A DNA stretch of 7,198 nucleotides, taken from Candidatus Methanofastidiosum methylothiophilum (GTDB taxonomy: Archaea; Methanobacteriota_B; Thermococci; Methanofastidiosales; Methanofastidiosaceae). The stretch is taken from NCBI GenBank assembly GCA_001587675.1, contig LNGD01000083.1:1-7198 (forward strand). Direction: 5' to 3'. The notes under the pieces are model-generated. The model saw only the letters and a program-made list of their open reading frames with translations, did not search any database and was not told the origin of the DNA. This document shows positions 1 through 5,369 of this stretch, one piece after another. The position numbers and the translations under genes were made by a program. Positions within the stretch are counted from its first letter, which is position 1. Each line of letters starts with the position of its first letter.

Positions 1-1160
1 TACGTGATATTTATGCAGTATGGAGGCCTTCCCCTCTTTATAGGGCAATAAGACTTGAGAAGGCACTTAAAACACCTGCTAAAATTTATTTCAAATGGGA
101 AGGTGTCTCTCCAGCAGGAAGCCACAAACCGAACACAGCCGTACCACAGGCATACTACAACATGAAAGAAGGTACAGAAACAATTACTACAGAAACAGGT
201 GCAGGCCAATGGGGATCTGCTTTAAGCTATGCAACAAGCTTATTCGATATAACATGTCGAGTCTACATGGTGAGGGTTAGTTATGAACAGAAGCCTTACA
301 GAAGAAACTTAATTCACTTATGGGGTGCAGAGGTATTTCCAAGCCCAAGCAACAAGACAAACGCTGGAAGATCGATACTAAAAGAAAATCCAGATCATCC
401 CGGAAGTCTTGGAATAGCCATATCTGAAGCGGTAGAAGATGCGGCAACTCACGAAAATACAAAGTATTCACTTGGAAGCGTCTTAAATCACGTCTGTATG
501 CACCAAACAGTTATTGGTCTTGAAGCTAAAGAACAACTAAAGATGGAAGAGAGATACCCAGATATTGTAATAGGTTGCGTCGGTGGCGGTTCAAACTTTG
601 CCGGAATTTCATTCCCATTCTTACATGACAAACTCAGAGGAGACAAGAAAGATCTTAGAGTAGTTGCTGTGGAACCACACTCATGCCCAACACTTACAAA
701 GGGTCTCTATGCATACGATTACGGCGATTCCACAAAGCTAGGACCTATAGCAAAGATGTTCACTTTAGGGCATGACTTCATTCCACCAGGCATTCATGCA
801 GGAGGATTGAGATATCATGGTGCATCGCCAATAGTAAGTGCACTTAACGACCAAAAGATTATCGAAGCACAAGCATACCATCAGACTGAAGTATTCGAAG
901 CTGCAATGCTATTTGCACAAACTGAAGGACATGTACCAGCACCTGAGACTTCTCATGCAATAAAATCTGCTATCGAAGAAGCAAAGAAATGCAAACAGAC
1001 TGGAGAAGAAAAGGTCATACTATTCAACGCAAGTGGCCATGGCCACTTTGATATGAAATCATACGAAATGTTCATTCATGGAAAACTGACAGACTACGAA
1101 TACCCAGCAGATCTAGTTAAACAGTCACTTAAAAAACTTCCAAAGATTAAGGAGGATTAA
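1..1160 (+). CDS. trpB: TrpB2-type tryptophan synthase beta chain, 5'-truncated
   Basis: PLP enzyme expected to join indole and serine into tryptophan in the cytoplasm. The frame is open from base 3 to the stop at 1158-1160, giving 385 visible residues. TrpB2 proteins are usually about 430-450 residues, so roughly 50 N-terminal residues lie outside the window. The methionine at 162 is internal, because strongly conserved sequence precedes it: RPSPLYRA, then EGVSPAGSHKPNTA with the PLP Schiff-base lysine (AAA at 126-128). TETGAGQWG follows with the presumed catalytic glutamate. The glycine-rich phosphate-binding loop GCVGGGSN is at 573-596, and the C-terminal SGHGHFD is typical of TrpB2. The SHKPNTA context and the extended N-terminal region separate TrpB2 from the shorter TrpB1 that pairs with TrpA. 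No trpA lies downstream. TrpB2 proteins have been discussed as indole-salvage enzymes acting alone; which role applies here is inference. The stop codon lies inside a hairpin. Confidence 0.93.
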   Translation, partial: RDIYAVWRPSPLYRAIRLEKALKTPAKIYFKWEGVSPAGSHKPNTAVPQAYYNMKEGTETITTETGAGQWGSALSYATSLFDITCRVYMVRVSYEQKPYRRNLIHLWGAEVFPSPSNKTNAGRSILKENPDHPGSLGIAISEAVEDAATHENTKYSLGSVLNHVCMHQTVIGLEAKEQLKMEERYPDIVIGCVGGGSNFAGISFPFLHDKLRGDKKDLRVVAVEPHSCPTLTKGLYAYDYGDSTKLGPIAKMFTLGHDFIPPGIHAGGLRYHGASPIVSALNDQKIIEAQAYHQTEVFEAAMLFAQTEGHVPAPETSHAIKSAIEEAKKCKQTGEEKVILFNASGHGHFDMKSYEMFIHGKLTDYEYPADLVKQSLKKLPKIKED

Positions 1161-1179
1161 TCCTCCTATTTTTTATTTT
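1151..1179 (+). terminator. Hairpin plus T-run covering the trpB2 stop codon
   Basis: Bases 1151-1166 form a perfect 16-base palindrome, with stem GGAGGA/TCCTCC (6 bp, four G-C pairs) and a TTAA loop. A T-rich run follows at 1167-1179. The TAA stop (1158-1160) is in the loop and 5' arm. It looks like an intrinsic terminator or a 3'-end-stabilising hairpin. It sits only 18 nt before the next start codon and I see no TATA box after it, so partial read-through (attenuation) fits better than a complete stop. Translating ribosomes would also disrupt it. Confidence 0.5.
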
Positions 1180-1184
1180 GTGAT

Positions 1185-2291
1185 ATGATGAGAACTATTG
1201 GTTTCTTGATAAATCCTATTTCTGGAATGGGAGGCTCAGTCGGATTAAAAGGTACTGACGGGCTCTATGAAAAAGCCCTACAACTTGGTGCTGAAAAAGT
1301 ATCGATCAAAAGAGCAGAAGTATTTTTTGAATCACTTGGTCCTTTAAAAGAGGTACTATTTTTAGTCCCATCAGGAGAGATGGGTGAAGTCCTTCTGAAA
1401 AAGGAAGGATTGAACTATGAAGTAATCTACAAGACTAATGGCTTAACTACTAGGGTCGATACATTAAATACCCTAAAGGAGTTTATTAAAAGAGAAGTAG
1501 AAATCATAATATTCTGTGGTGGGGATGGAACAGCTAGGGACATATACGAATCAGTTGGGACAGATATCCCTGTGATAGGAATGCCCGCTGGAGTAAAAAT
1601 GTTCTCATCTGTATTTGCAATTAATCCCAAAGCAGCTTCTGATCTCCTTAAAGCATTTTTAGATGGAAAATCAAAGTATAAAGATTCTGACGTTTTAGAT
1701 ATTGATGAAGAAAGTTACAGGGCAGATAAATTCAAGATGAGATTATACGGATATCTAAAAACTCCATATATCCCAAATCTAATACAAGACGCAAAGGCAG
1801 TGTTTGAAGGCCAAGACGAAGAAACTGCTAAGGAAGGAATAGCAGTCTTTGCTAGTGAGTTTATGGGTGATGGATCAATGTACATTGTTGGAGCCGGATC
1901 TACAACAGCAAAGATAGCCGAAGTTATGGGATTGAAAAAAACAATGCTTGGTGTAGATTTAATTAAAGATGAAAAACTTATTGCAAGTGACGTCAATGAG
2001 AATGAAATTCTAGAGCATATTAAAAATGAAAAAAGTGTTAAAATAATTGTAAGCCCAATAGGTGCCCAGGGATTTGTCTTTGGTAGAGGAAATCAGCAAC
2101 TCTCAAGCAAAGTCCTTAGAAAAGTTGGTAAAGAAAATATAATAATTATAGCAACTCCACAAAAACTTGAAAACACTCCATTTCTACTTGTTGATACGGG
2201 GGATGAGGAACTAGATAAAGAGCTTTCAGGCAAGATGCTTGTGGTATGTGGCTACAGAATGGCCCAAAGAAAAGATATCCGAAAAGATTAA
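1185..2291 (+). CDS. ATP-NAD kinase family protein (COG3199/AcoX-like)
   Basis: A 368-residue cytoplasmic protein with the NAD kinase/diacylglycerol kinase fold. The N-terminus has INPISGMGG followed by VGLKGTDG (about residues 9-26), a signature of this family. The nucleotide-binding GGDGTARD is at residues 112-119, and GMPAGVKMFSSVFA follows at about 132-145. A further glycine-rich stretch, VGAGSTTAK, lies in the C-terminal half. The likely reaction is phosphorylation of NAD to NADP using ATP or polyphosphate, but this subfamily is distant from canonical NAD kinase, so the substrate is an inference. Two in-frame ATGs (1185 and 1188) are adjacent. A weak GTGAT at 1180-1184 directly precedes them, which slightly favours 1188. 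The gene is 24 nt downstream of trpB2 and 36 nt upstream of trpS, probably in the same transcript. It appears complete and intact. Confidence 0.85.
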   Translation: MMRTIGFLINPISGMGGSVGLKGTDGLYEKALQLGAEKVSIKRAEVFFESLGPLKEVLFLVPSGEMGEVLLKKEGLNYEVIYKTNGLTTRVDTLNTLKEFIKREVEIIIFCGGDGTARDIYESVGTDIPVIGMPAGVKMFSSVFAINPKAASDLLKAFLDGKSKYKDSDVLDIDEESYRADKFKMRLYGYLKTPYIPNLIQDAKAVFEGQDEETAKEGIAVFASEFMGDGSMYIVGAGSTTAKIAEVMGLKKTMLGVDLIKDEKLIASDVNENEILEHIKNEKSVKIIVSPIGAQGFVFGRGNQQLSSKVLRKVGKENIIIIATPQKLENTPFLLVDTGDEELDKELSGKMLVVCGYRMAQRKDIRKD

Positions 2292-2308
2292 ACTTAAAAA
2301 GAACTAAA

Positions 2309-2324
2309 ATCAGGTTATTCTGAT
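2309..2324 (+). promoter_or_regulatory. Small dyad over the trpS ribosome binding site
   Basis: ATCAG (2309-2313) and CTGAT (2320-2324) are inverted repeats separated by GTTATT. The partial SD AGGTTAT (2312-2318) lies in the 5' arm and loop. The 5-bp stem is weak, so a regulatory role is speculative, but it is the only structured element in the 36-nt gap before trpS. Confidence 0.25.
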
Positions 2325-2327
2325 ACT

Positions 2328-3446
2328 ATGGACGAGTCTGTTGTTACCCCTTGGGAAGTTGAAGGGGAAATTGACTATAATAAACTCATAAAACAATTTG
2401 GAACAGATGTTCTTACAGAAGAGATTTTGAATAAAATTAAAAAGTATACAGGAGATTTGCATCCCTTTCTAAAGAGAAGATTATTTTTCTCCCATAGAGA
2501 TTTAGATTGGATATTAAAGAAATACGAGGAAGGAGAAAAGTTTGCGCTTTACACAGGAAGAGGGCCTTCTGGCCATACTCACTTAGGGCATCTTGTTCCT
2601 TGGATATTCTGTAAGTGGTTACAGGATAAATTTGACTGCGAATTCTATTTCCAGCTAACTGACGATGAAAAATTCATGATGCGACCAGACCTTACTCTCG
2701 AGCAAACGCATGTTTTTGCCTATGAAAATGCTCTTGATGTAATTGCCCTAGGATTTGATCCAAAGAAAACATTCATTTTCTCAAATGTTGATTACGCAAA
2801 AACTCTTTATAAAATATCAATCCAAGTTGCAAAGAATGTGACTACTTCAACAGCAAAGGCAGTCTTTGGATTTAAGAATTCAACAAATATTGGAATGATA
2901 TTTTTCCCTTCTGTCCAGGCAGCGCCGTGCTTTTTACCTTCAGTTCTTAAAGGGCATAATGTTCCCGTTTTAATACCAGCTGCAATTGACCAAGACCCAT
3001 ACTGGAGAATTACAAGAGATGTTGCCCCAAAACTTGGATACTATAAGCCTGCAGCAATACACAATATGTTTCTTCCAGGACTAGAAGGTCCAAGTGGTAA
3101 AATGTCTGCATCTAAAAGCGATACTGCAATTTTCTCAGTTGACCCTCCAAAGGAAGTTGATAAAAAAATAAAAAGAGCTTTTACCGGTGGGGGGCAAACT
3201 GTAAAGGAGCACAAAGAAAAAGGTGGAAATCCTGGTGTGTGTACAATTTATCAGTATCTATATTTCATCTTTGAAGAGGATGATAAAAAGATAAAAGAAA
3301 TACATGACGGCTGTAAGCGTGGGGAAGTCTTCTGTGGAGAATGTAAAAATCTTCTTAGCGACAAATTAGTAAATTTTATCACAAAACACCAAGAAAATAG
3401 AGAAAAGGCCAGAGATGTCTTAGACAAATTCCTATTAAAGGATTAA
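2328..3446 (+). CDS. trpS: Tryptophanyl-tRNA synthetase, archaeal/eukaryotic type
   Basis: Class I aminoacyl-tRNA synthetase (372 residues) that charges tRNA-Trp with tryptophan using ATP. The HIGH-type signature is in TGRGPSGHTHLGH, with the SGHTHLGH part around residues 81-88. The KMSKS-type loop is KMSAS at 258-262, the form common in archaeal and eukaryotic TrpRS. The C-terminal segment GECKNLLSDKLVNF followed by HQ is also typical of this branch. Length fits archaeal TrpRS; the N-terminus (VTPWEVEGEIDYNKLIKQFG) resembles archaeal starts and there is no WHEP extension. Start ATG 2328 is preceded by a partial SD, AGGTTAT (2312-2318). The gene lies 36 nt after the kinase-like gene and close to trpB2, giving a tryptophan supply-and-use grouping. 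A T-rich stretch follows the stop. Confidence 0.96.
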   Translation: MDESVVTPWEVEGEIDYNKLIKQFGTDVLTEEILNKIKKYTGDLHPFLKRRLFFSHRDLDWILKKYEEGEKFALYTGRGPSGHTHLGHLVPWIFCKWLQDKFDCEFYFQLTDDEKFMMRPDLTLEQTHVFAYENALDVIALGFDPKKTFIFSNVDYAKTLYKISIQVAKNVTTSTAKAVFGFKNSTNIGMIFFPSVQAAPCFLPSVLKGHNVPVLIPAAIDQDPYWRITRDVAPKLGYYKPAAIHNMFLPGLEGPSGKMSASKSDTAIFSVDPPKEVDKKIKRAFTGGGQTVKEHKEKGGNPGVCTIYQYLYFIFEEDDKKIKEIHDGCKRGEVFCGECKNLLSDKLVNFITKHQENREKARDVLDKFLLKD

Positions 3447-3448
3447 GC

Positions 3449-3489
3449 TTCTTTTATTATTTTATTATCCTATAAAATATACTATTTTA
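3449..3489 (+). terminator. T-rich tract after trpS
   Basis: Starting just past the TAA stop, 3449-3468 is T-rich with repeated TTTTATTAT runs, the type of signal that ends transcription in archaea. A 7-bp A/T inverted repeat follows (TAAAATA at 3473-3479, TATTTTA at 3483-3489). The latter could equally be chance in such A/T-rich DNA. Confidence 0.45.
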
Positions 3490-3572
3490 AGTTCTTTTAA
3501 TCGAGATATAATACTAATAAAATATTTTGATATTAATTACTACAAATATTTAATTAATGATGAGCTATAAAA

Positions 3573-3588
3573 CCAAAAGATTTATATA
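3573..3588 (+). promoter_or_regulatory. Archaeal promoter (BRE/TATA) of the winged-helix gene
   Basis: An A-rich BRE-like CCAAAAGA (3573-3580) directly precedes TTTATATA (3581-3588), a good archaeal TATA box. Transcription would be expected to start about 25 nt downstream, near 3608-3612. That position falls inside the palindromic repeats and gives a 5' leader of about 45-50 nt. Confidence 0.6.
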
Positions 3589-3645
3589 CTAATGATTATC
3601 AATATTAGTAACTAACATTTAAGAGATGGTAGTTAGCACTAAAAA

Positions 3646-3651
3646 AGGTGA
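3646..3651 (+). promoter_or_regulatory. Ribosome binding site of the winged-helix gene
   Basis: AGGTGA, a strong match to the archaeal SD consensus, ends 6 nt before ATG 3658 and supports that start. Confidence 0.75.
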
Positions 3652-3657
3652 AAAAAT

Positions 3658-3885
3658 ATGGGATGGAGAAGACAGTTTGAAACTAGAGAAAAGCGTATCA
3701 ATGAACTAAGGATCCTTCTTAAACAGAAATTGAGCAGTGGAAGAGACTATTTCGTTCAAGAGCTTGTAAACGATACGGACATACCCCGAAGTACCGTTGA
3801 AAGGTACCTTTACGAATATCTTAATGATGAAGTAGAAATCTACTATGAAGGGCCTTTAAAGAAAATACGCTATAAAACAGCTTAA
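3658..3885 (+). CDS. Small winged-helix/HTH DNA-binding protein
   Basis: A 75-residue, charged, soluble protein that I do not recognise as a named family. The predicted layout is a basic N-terminal helix (about residues 4-25), a helix-turn-helix around 31-55, and a short strand-rich wing around 57-73 (EVEIYYEGPLKKIRYK). Within the HTH, the DIPRSTVERYLYEYL stretch resembles a recognition helix of the 'are initiated at S/T-x-V-x-R-x-L' kind seen in MarR/IclR-like winged helices. No ligand-binding or metal-binding domain is visible. It is a single-gene unit with its own TATA box, a strong SD, and a hairpin terminator. The palindromic repeats in its leader suggest autoregulation. It could also be a chromatin-like or RNA-binding small protein. 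Confidence is high that it is a gene, moderate for DNA binding, and nil for targets. Confidence 0.75.
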   Translation: MGWRRQFETREKRINELRILLKQKLSSGRDYFVQELVNDTDIPRSTVERYLYEYLNDEVEIYYEGPLKKIRYKTA

Positions 3886-3894
3886 ATAATTATT

Positions 3895-3941
3895 AAGAAA
3901 AGATACTTAGTTATCTTTTCTTTTTTTATTCATTTTTTTAA
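3895..3941 (+). terminator. Perfect 11-bp hairpin plus T-run after the winged-helix gene
   Basis: AAGAAAAGATA (3895-3905) and TATCTTTTCTT (3912-3922) are exact inverted repeats around a 6-nt loop. They are followed by a T-rich run (3923-3929), CA and another T7. The structure begins 10 nt after the stop codon and resembles a bacterial-style intrinsic terminator. Confidence 0.75.
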
Positions 3942-4025
3942 TTAATTACTTATTCTTAAGGGCATATTTGATAGGATTTTATCATTAACTTTATTAAGAA
4001 TGAAAACGGTAATTTATTGGGATTT

Positions 4026-4352
4026 ATGGAATTTGTTAAGGTTTGCAAAAAATCGGATATTAAATTAGGGACAATGAATAAGTTTGAAATCAATGGAAAA
4101 GAAATAGTCATCTCAAATTTAGCCGGAAAATATTTTGCCATAAACAACAAATGTACACACATGAATGGGGACCTTTCTAAAGGAAAGCTTGAGGGGAATA
4201 TCGTTACCTGTCCAAAGCATGGATCAAAATTTGATGTTACTACAGGAAAGGCTATTTCAGGCCCAAAGATACCTTTACTAAAAATAAAAATTAAAGACGA
4301 GGAAAAATATGAATTAAAGATTCAAGGAGAGGATATTTTAATAAAATTATGA
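4026..4352 (+). CDS. Rieske-type [2Fe-2S] ferredoxin
   Basis: A 108-residue soluble single-domain Rieske protein that carries one electron, probably to or from an oxidoreductase in the cytoplasm. The two cluster-binding motifs are clear: C43-T-H45 (CTHMNG) and C62-P-K-H65 (CPKHGSKFD), i.e. CxH...CxxH. FDVTTGKAISGP follows, as is usual in bacterial and archaeal NirD/BphF-like Rieske ferredoxins. There is no membrane anchor or signal peptide, and no oxygenase catalytic domain or nitrite reductase partner in view. Start choice: ATG 4026 gives the usual N-terminus (MEFVKVCKKSDI). A TTG at 4017 in frame has GGT at 4008-4010 as a possible SD and cannot be excluded. The gap upstream (3886-4025) holds a terminator and no clear TATA box. 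The partner is unknown; neighbours are redox-related. Confidence 0.88.
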   Translation: MEFVKVCKKSDIKLGTMNKFEINGKEIVISNLAGKYFAINNKCTHMNGDLSKGKLEGNIVTCPKHGSKFDVTTGKAISGPKIPLLKIKIKDEEKYELKIQGEDILIKL

Positions 4353-4377
4353 ATTATTTAGCCCAATTCATATTTTT
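4348..4377 (+). terminator. Hairpin plus T-run overlapping the Rieske stop codon
   Basis: TATGAATT (4348-4355) and AATTCATA (4365-4372) are exact 8-bp inverted repeats around a 9-nt loop, followed by a T-run (4373-4377). The TGA stop (4350-4352) is within the 5' arm. The stem is A/T-rich and so weak, but its position after a gene and before a new promoter fits termination. Confidence 0.5.
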
Positions 4378-4420
4378 AAAAGGATAATCTACCATATATT
4401 TTTAAAAAAATACAATTAGA

Positions 4421-4443
4421 TTTATATGATAAGAATTTATATA
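4421..4443 (+). promoter_or_regulatory. Tandem TATA-like boxes upstream of the DsrE gene
   Basis: TTTATATG (4421-4428) would place the start of transcription near 4450, giving a short leader that keeps the SD. A second candidate, TTTATATA (4436-4443), would start transcription at or past the SD and so is less likely to be used. Between the Rieske stop and this point (4353-4420) there is only the terminator and a 12-base direct repeat. Confidence 0.5.
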
Positions 4444-4457
4444 AAAACATATTTATC

Positions 4458-4464
4458 AGGTGAT
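4458..4464 (+). promoter_or_regulatory. Ribosome binding site of the DsrE gene
   Basis: AGGTGAT, an excellent archaeal SD, ends 4 nt before ATG 4469. It settles the start, because the in-frame GTG at 4460 lies inside this SD. Confidence 0.85.
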
Positions 4465-4468
4465 AAAA

Positions 4469-4834
4469 ATGGTTCAATTTTGGATGCAAAGAAAAGTCGC
4501 AATATTTGCTTTCAATGGAGACCCAATGTGTGTAATTCACGCGTTGATAAATGCTTTAGAGTTTCATGCAAAAGGATATGACGTCAAGCTAATAATTGAA
4601 GGCTCTGCTACCGCACTTATTGGAAAACTAAATGAATCGGGTAATCCCCTACACTATTATTATGTAAGGGTAAAAGATGAGGGCCTAATTGACTGTGTAT
4701 GTAAAGCTTGTGCAACAAAGAGTGGAACAATTGAGGAAGCAAAAAATCAGAAACTAAAGCTTTGTGATGAATTATTTGGACATCCAAGCATGGCTAGATA
4801 TATGGAAGATGGTTATGAAATAATTGCTATTTAA
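4469..4834 (+). CDS. DsrE-family protein
   Basis: A 121-residue cytoplasmic protein of the DsrE/DsrF-like fold, a family with members that bind or relay sulfur through cysteines. The N-terminal strand and loop KVAIFAFNGDPMC (residues 9-21) and the phrase VKLIIEGSAT (39-48) are typical of the archaeal and bacterial DsrE-like proteins. A cysteine-rich segment C76-V-C78-K-A-C81 follows, then C99 and a conserved-looking GHPSMARYMEDGYEII end. Five cysteines (21, 76, 78, 81, 99) suggest persulfide or thiol chemistry, or metal binding; this is inference. No dsrAB, tusA or tusBCD partners are present, so a role in dissimilatory sulfur oxidation is not supported. It is the first gene of a two-gene unit with the DJ-1/PfpI gene, 21 nt apart. 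Confidence 0.85.
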   Translation: MVQFWMQRKVAIFAFNGDPMCVIHALINALEFHAKGYDVKLIIEGSATALIGKLNESGNPLHYYYVRVKDEGLIDCVCKACATKSGTIEEAKNQKLKLCDELFGHPSMARYMEDGYEIIAI

Positions 4835-4855
4835 TCATTTGAGAAAGGAATAATT

Positions 4856-5368
4856 ATGGTTTGCATACTAATGTGGATAGCTCAGGAAGGATTCAGGGAT
4901 GAAGAGTTATTTATCCCTAGGTCAATTTTTGAAGAAAAAGGGTATACAGTCAATGTTGTTTCTCATGAAGCAGGAACTGCATGGAGCAAATTTGGAAAAA
5001 CTATTGAAGTAATAGGAATCGATGAAATTAAGCTAGAGGACTACGACGCATTTCTCCTTGTCGGTGGCCCCGGTTCATTTGAGTATACGGATGATGAGAA
5101 ACTACATCAATACATTAGAGATGCTAGAAAAATAAAACTTATTGGCGCAATATGTCATGCTCCAAATATCCTTGCTAGAGCAGGCTTACTAAAGGGAAAG
5201 AAAGCTACAGTCTGGGGAGAGCCAGATATTTTTGAAAAAGAAGGAGTATTGTTCGAAAACAAACCTGTCGTAAGAGATGGTAATATAATAACTGCCAACG
5301 GCCCTGATGCCGCCCTTGACTGGGCCAAGGAGATAGTAAATTATTTTGAATGCCAATTTGGAAAGTAA
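4856..5368 (+). CDS. DJ-1/PfpI family protein (class I glutamine amidotransferase-like)
   Basis: A 170-residue single-domain protein with the flavodoxin-like DJ-1/PfpI fold. The N-terminal AQEGFRDEELF has the acidic residue expected near the active site (E16/E17). The nucleophile elbow is GAICHAP, with Cys100 followed by His101. The VGGPGS loop (about 69-74) and LLKGKKATVW after the elbow complete the family pattern. Members include intracellular proteases in name, deglycase or glyoxalase-type enzymes, and chaperones; sequence does not tell which applies here. Length matches archaeal PfpI proteins. ATG 4856 is preceded by GGA at 4847-4849 (6-nt spacing), 21 nt after the DsrE stop, so the two are probably co-transcribed. 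The 3' end meets the convergent nnr gene with a single intervening base. Confidence 0.88.
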   Translation: MVCILMWIAQEGFRDEELFIPRSIFEEKGYTVNVVSHEAGTAWSKFGKTIEVIGIDEIKLEDYDAFLLVGGPGSFEYTDDEKLHQYIRDARKIKLIGAICHAPNILARAGLLKGKKATVWGEPDIFEKEGVLFENKPVVRDGNIITANGPDAALDWAKEIVNYFECQFGK

Positions 5369-5369
5369 T

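Larger units (their letters stand above)
3447..3657 (+). promoter_or_regulatory. 211-nt non-coding leader of the winged-helix gene with ACTAA/TTAGT repeat cluster
   Basis: No credible gene is present. Besides the T-rich end of trpS, it holds a promoter and a cluster of related short elements. ATACTAAT occurs at 3511-3518 and again at 3586-3593. ATTAGTA (3604-3610) pairs with TACTAAT (3587-3593) as a 7-bp dyad with a 10-nt spacer. TTAGTAACTAA at 3605-3615 is a perfect 11-base palindrome. TTAGCACTAA at 3633-3642 is an imperfect version. Most copies lie between the TATA box and the start codon, where a repressor would act. The operator role, and the downstream protein as its ligand, are inferences. 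Confidence 0.45.

Noticed and set aside
95..280. Short + strand open frame (61 codons)
   Set aside because: It lies inside trpB2 in another frame and its product (basic, rich in Arg and His, no motif) looks like out-of-frame translation.
162..1160. Start of the trpB2 gene at the methionine codon at 162
   Set aside because: The same frame stays open to base 3 and encodes conserved TrpB2 sequence including the PLP lysine, so the gene begins upstream of the window.
1427..1996. Two - strand open frames (1427-1630 and 1715-1996)
   Set aside because: Both are antisense to the conserved kinase-like gene, with low-complexity Ser/Ile-rich products and no promoter or SD of note.
3447..3657. Small RNA or tRNA gene in the long gap
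   Set aside because: The stretch is very A/T-rich with no cloverleaf, kink-turn or box C/D-type pattern; a promoter and operator explain it better.
4017..4025. TTG start for the Rieske ferredoxin
   Set aside because: ATG 4026 gives the family-like N-terminus. A weak GGT at 4008-4010 keeps the TTG possible but less likely.
3956..4162. - strand open frame opposite the Rieske gene
   Set aside because: Antisense to clearly conserved cluster-binding sequence; no family resemblance and no SD.
4460..4468. GTG start for the DsrE gene
   Set aside because: The GTG is part of the AGGTGAT ribosome binding site, which is ideally placed for ATG 4469.
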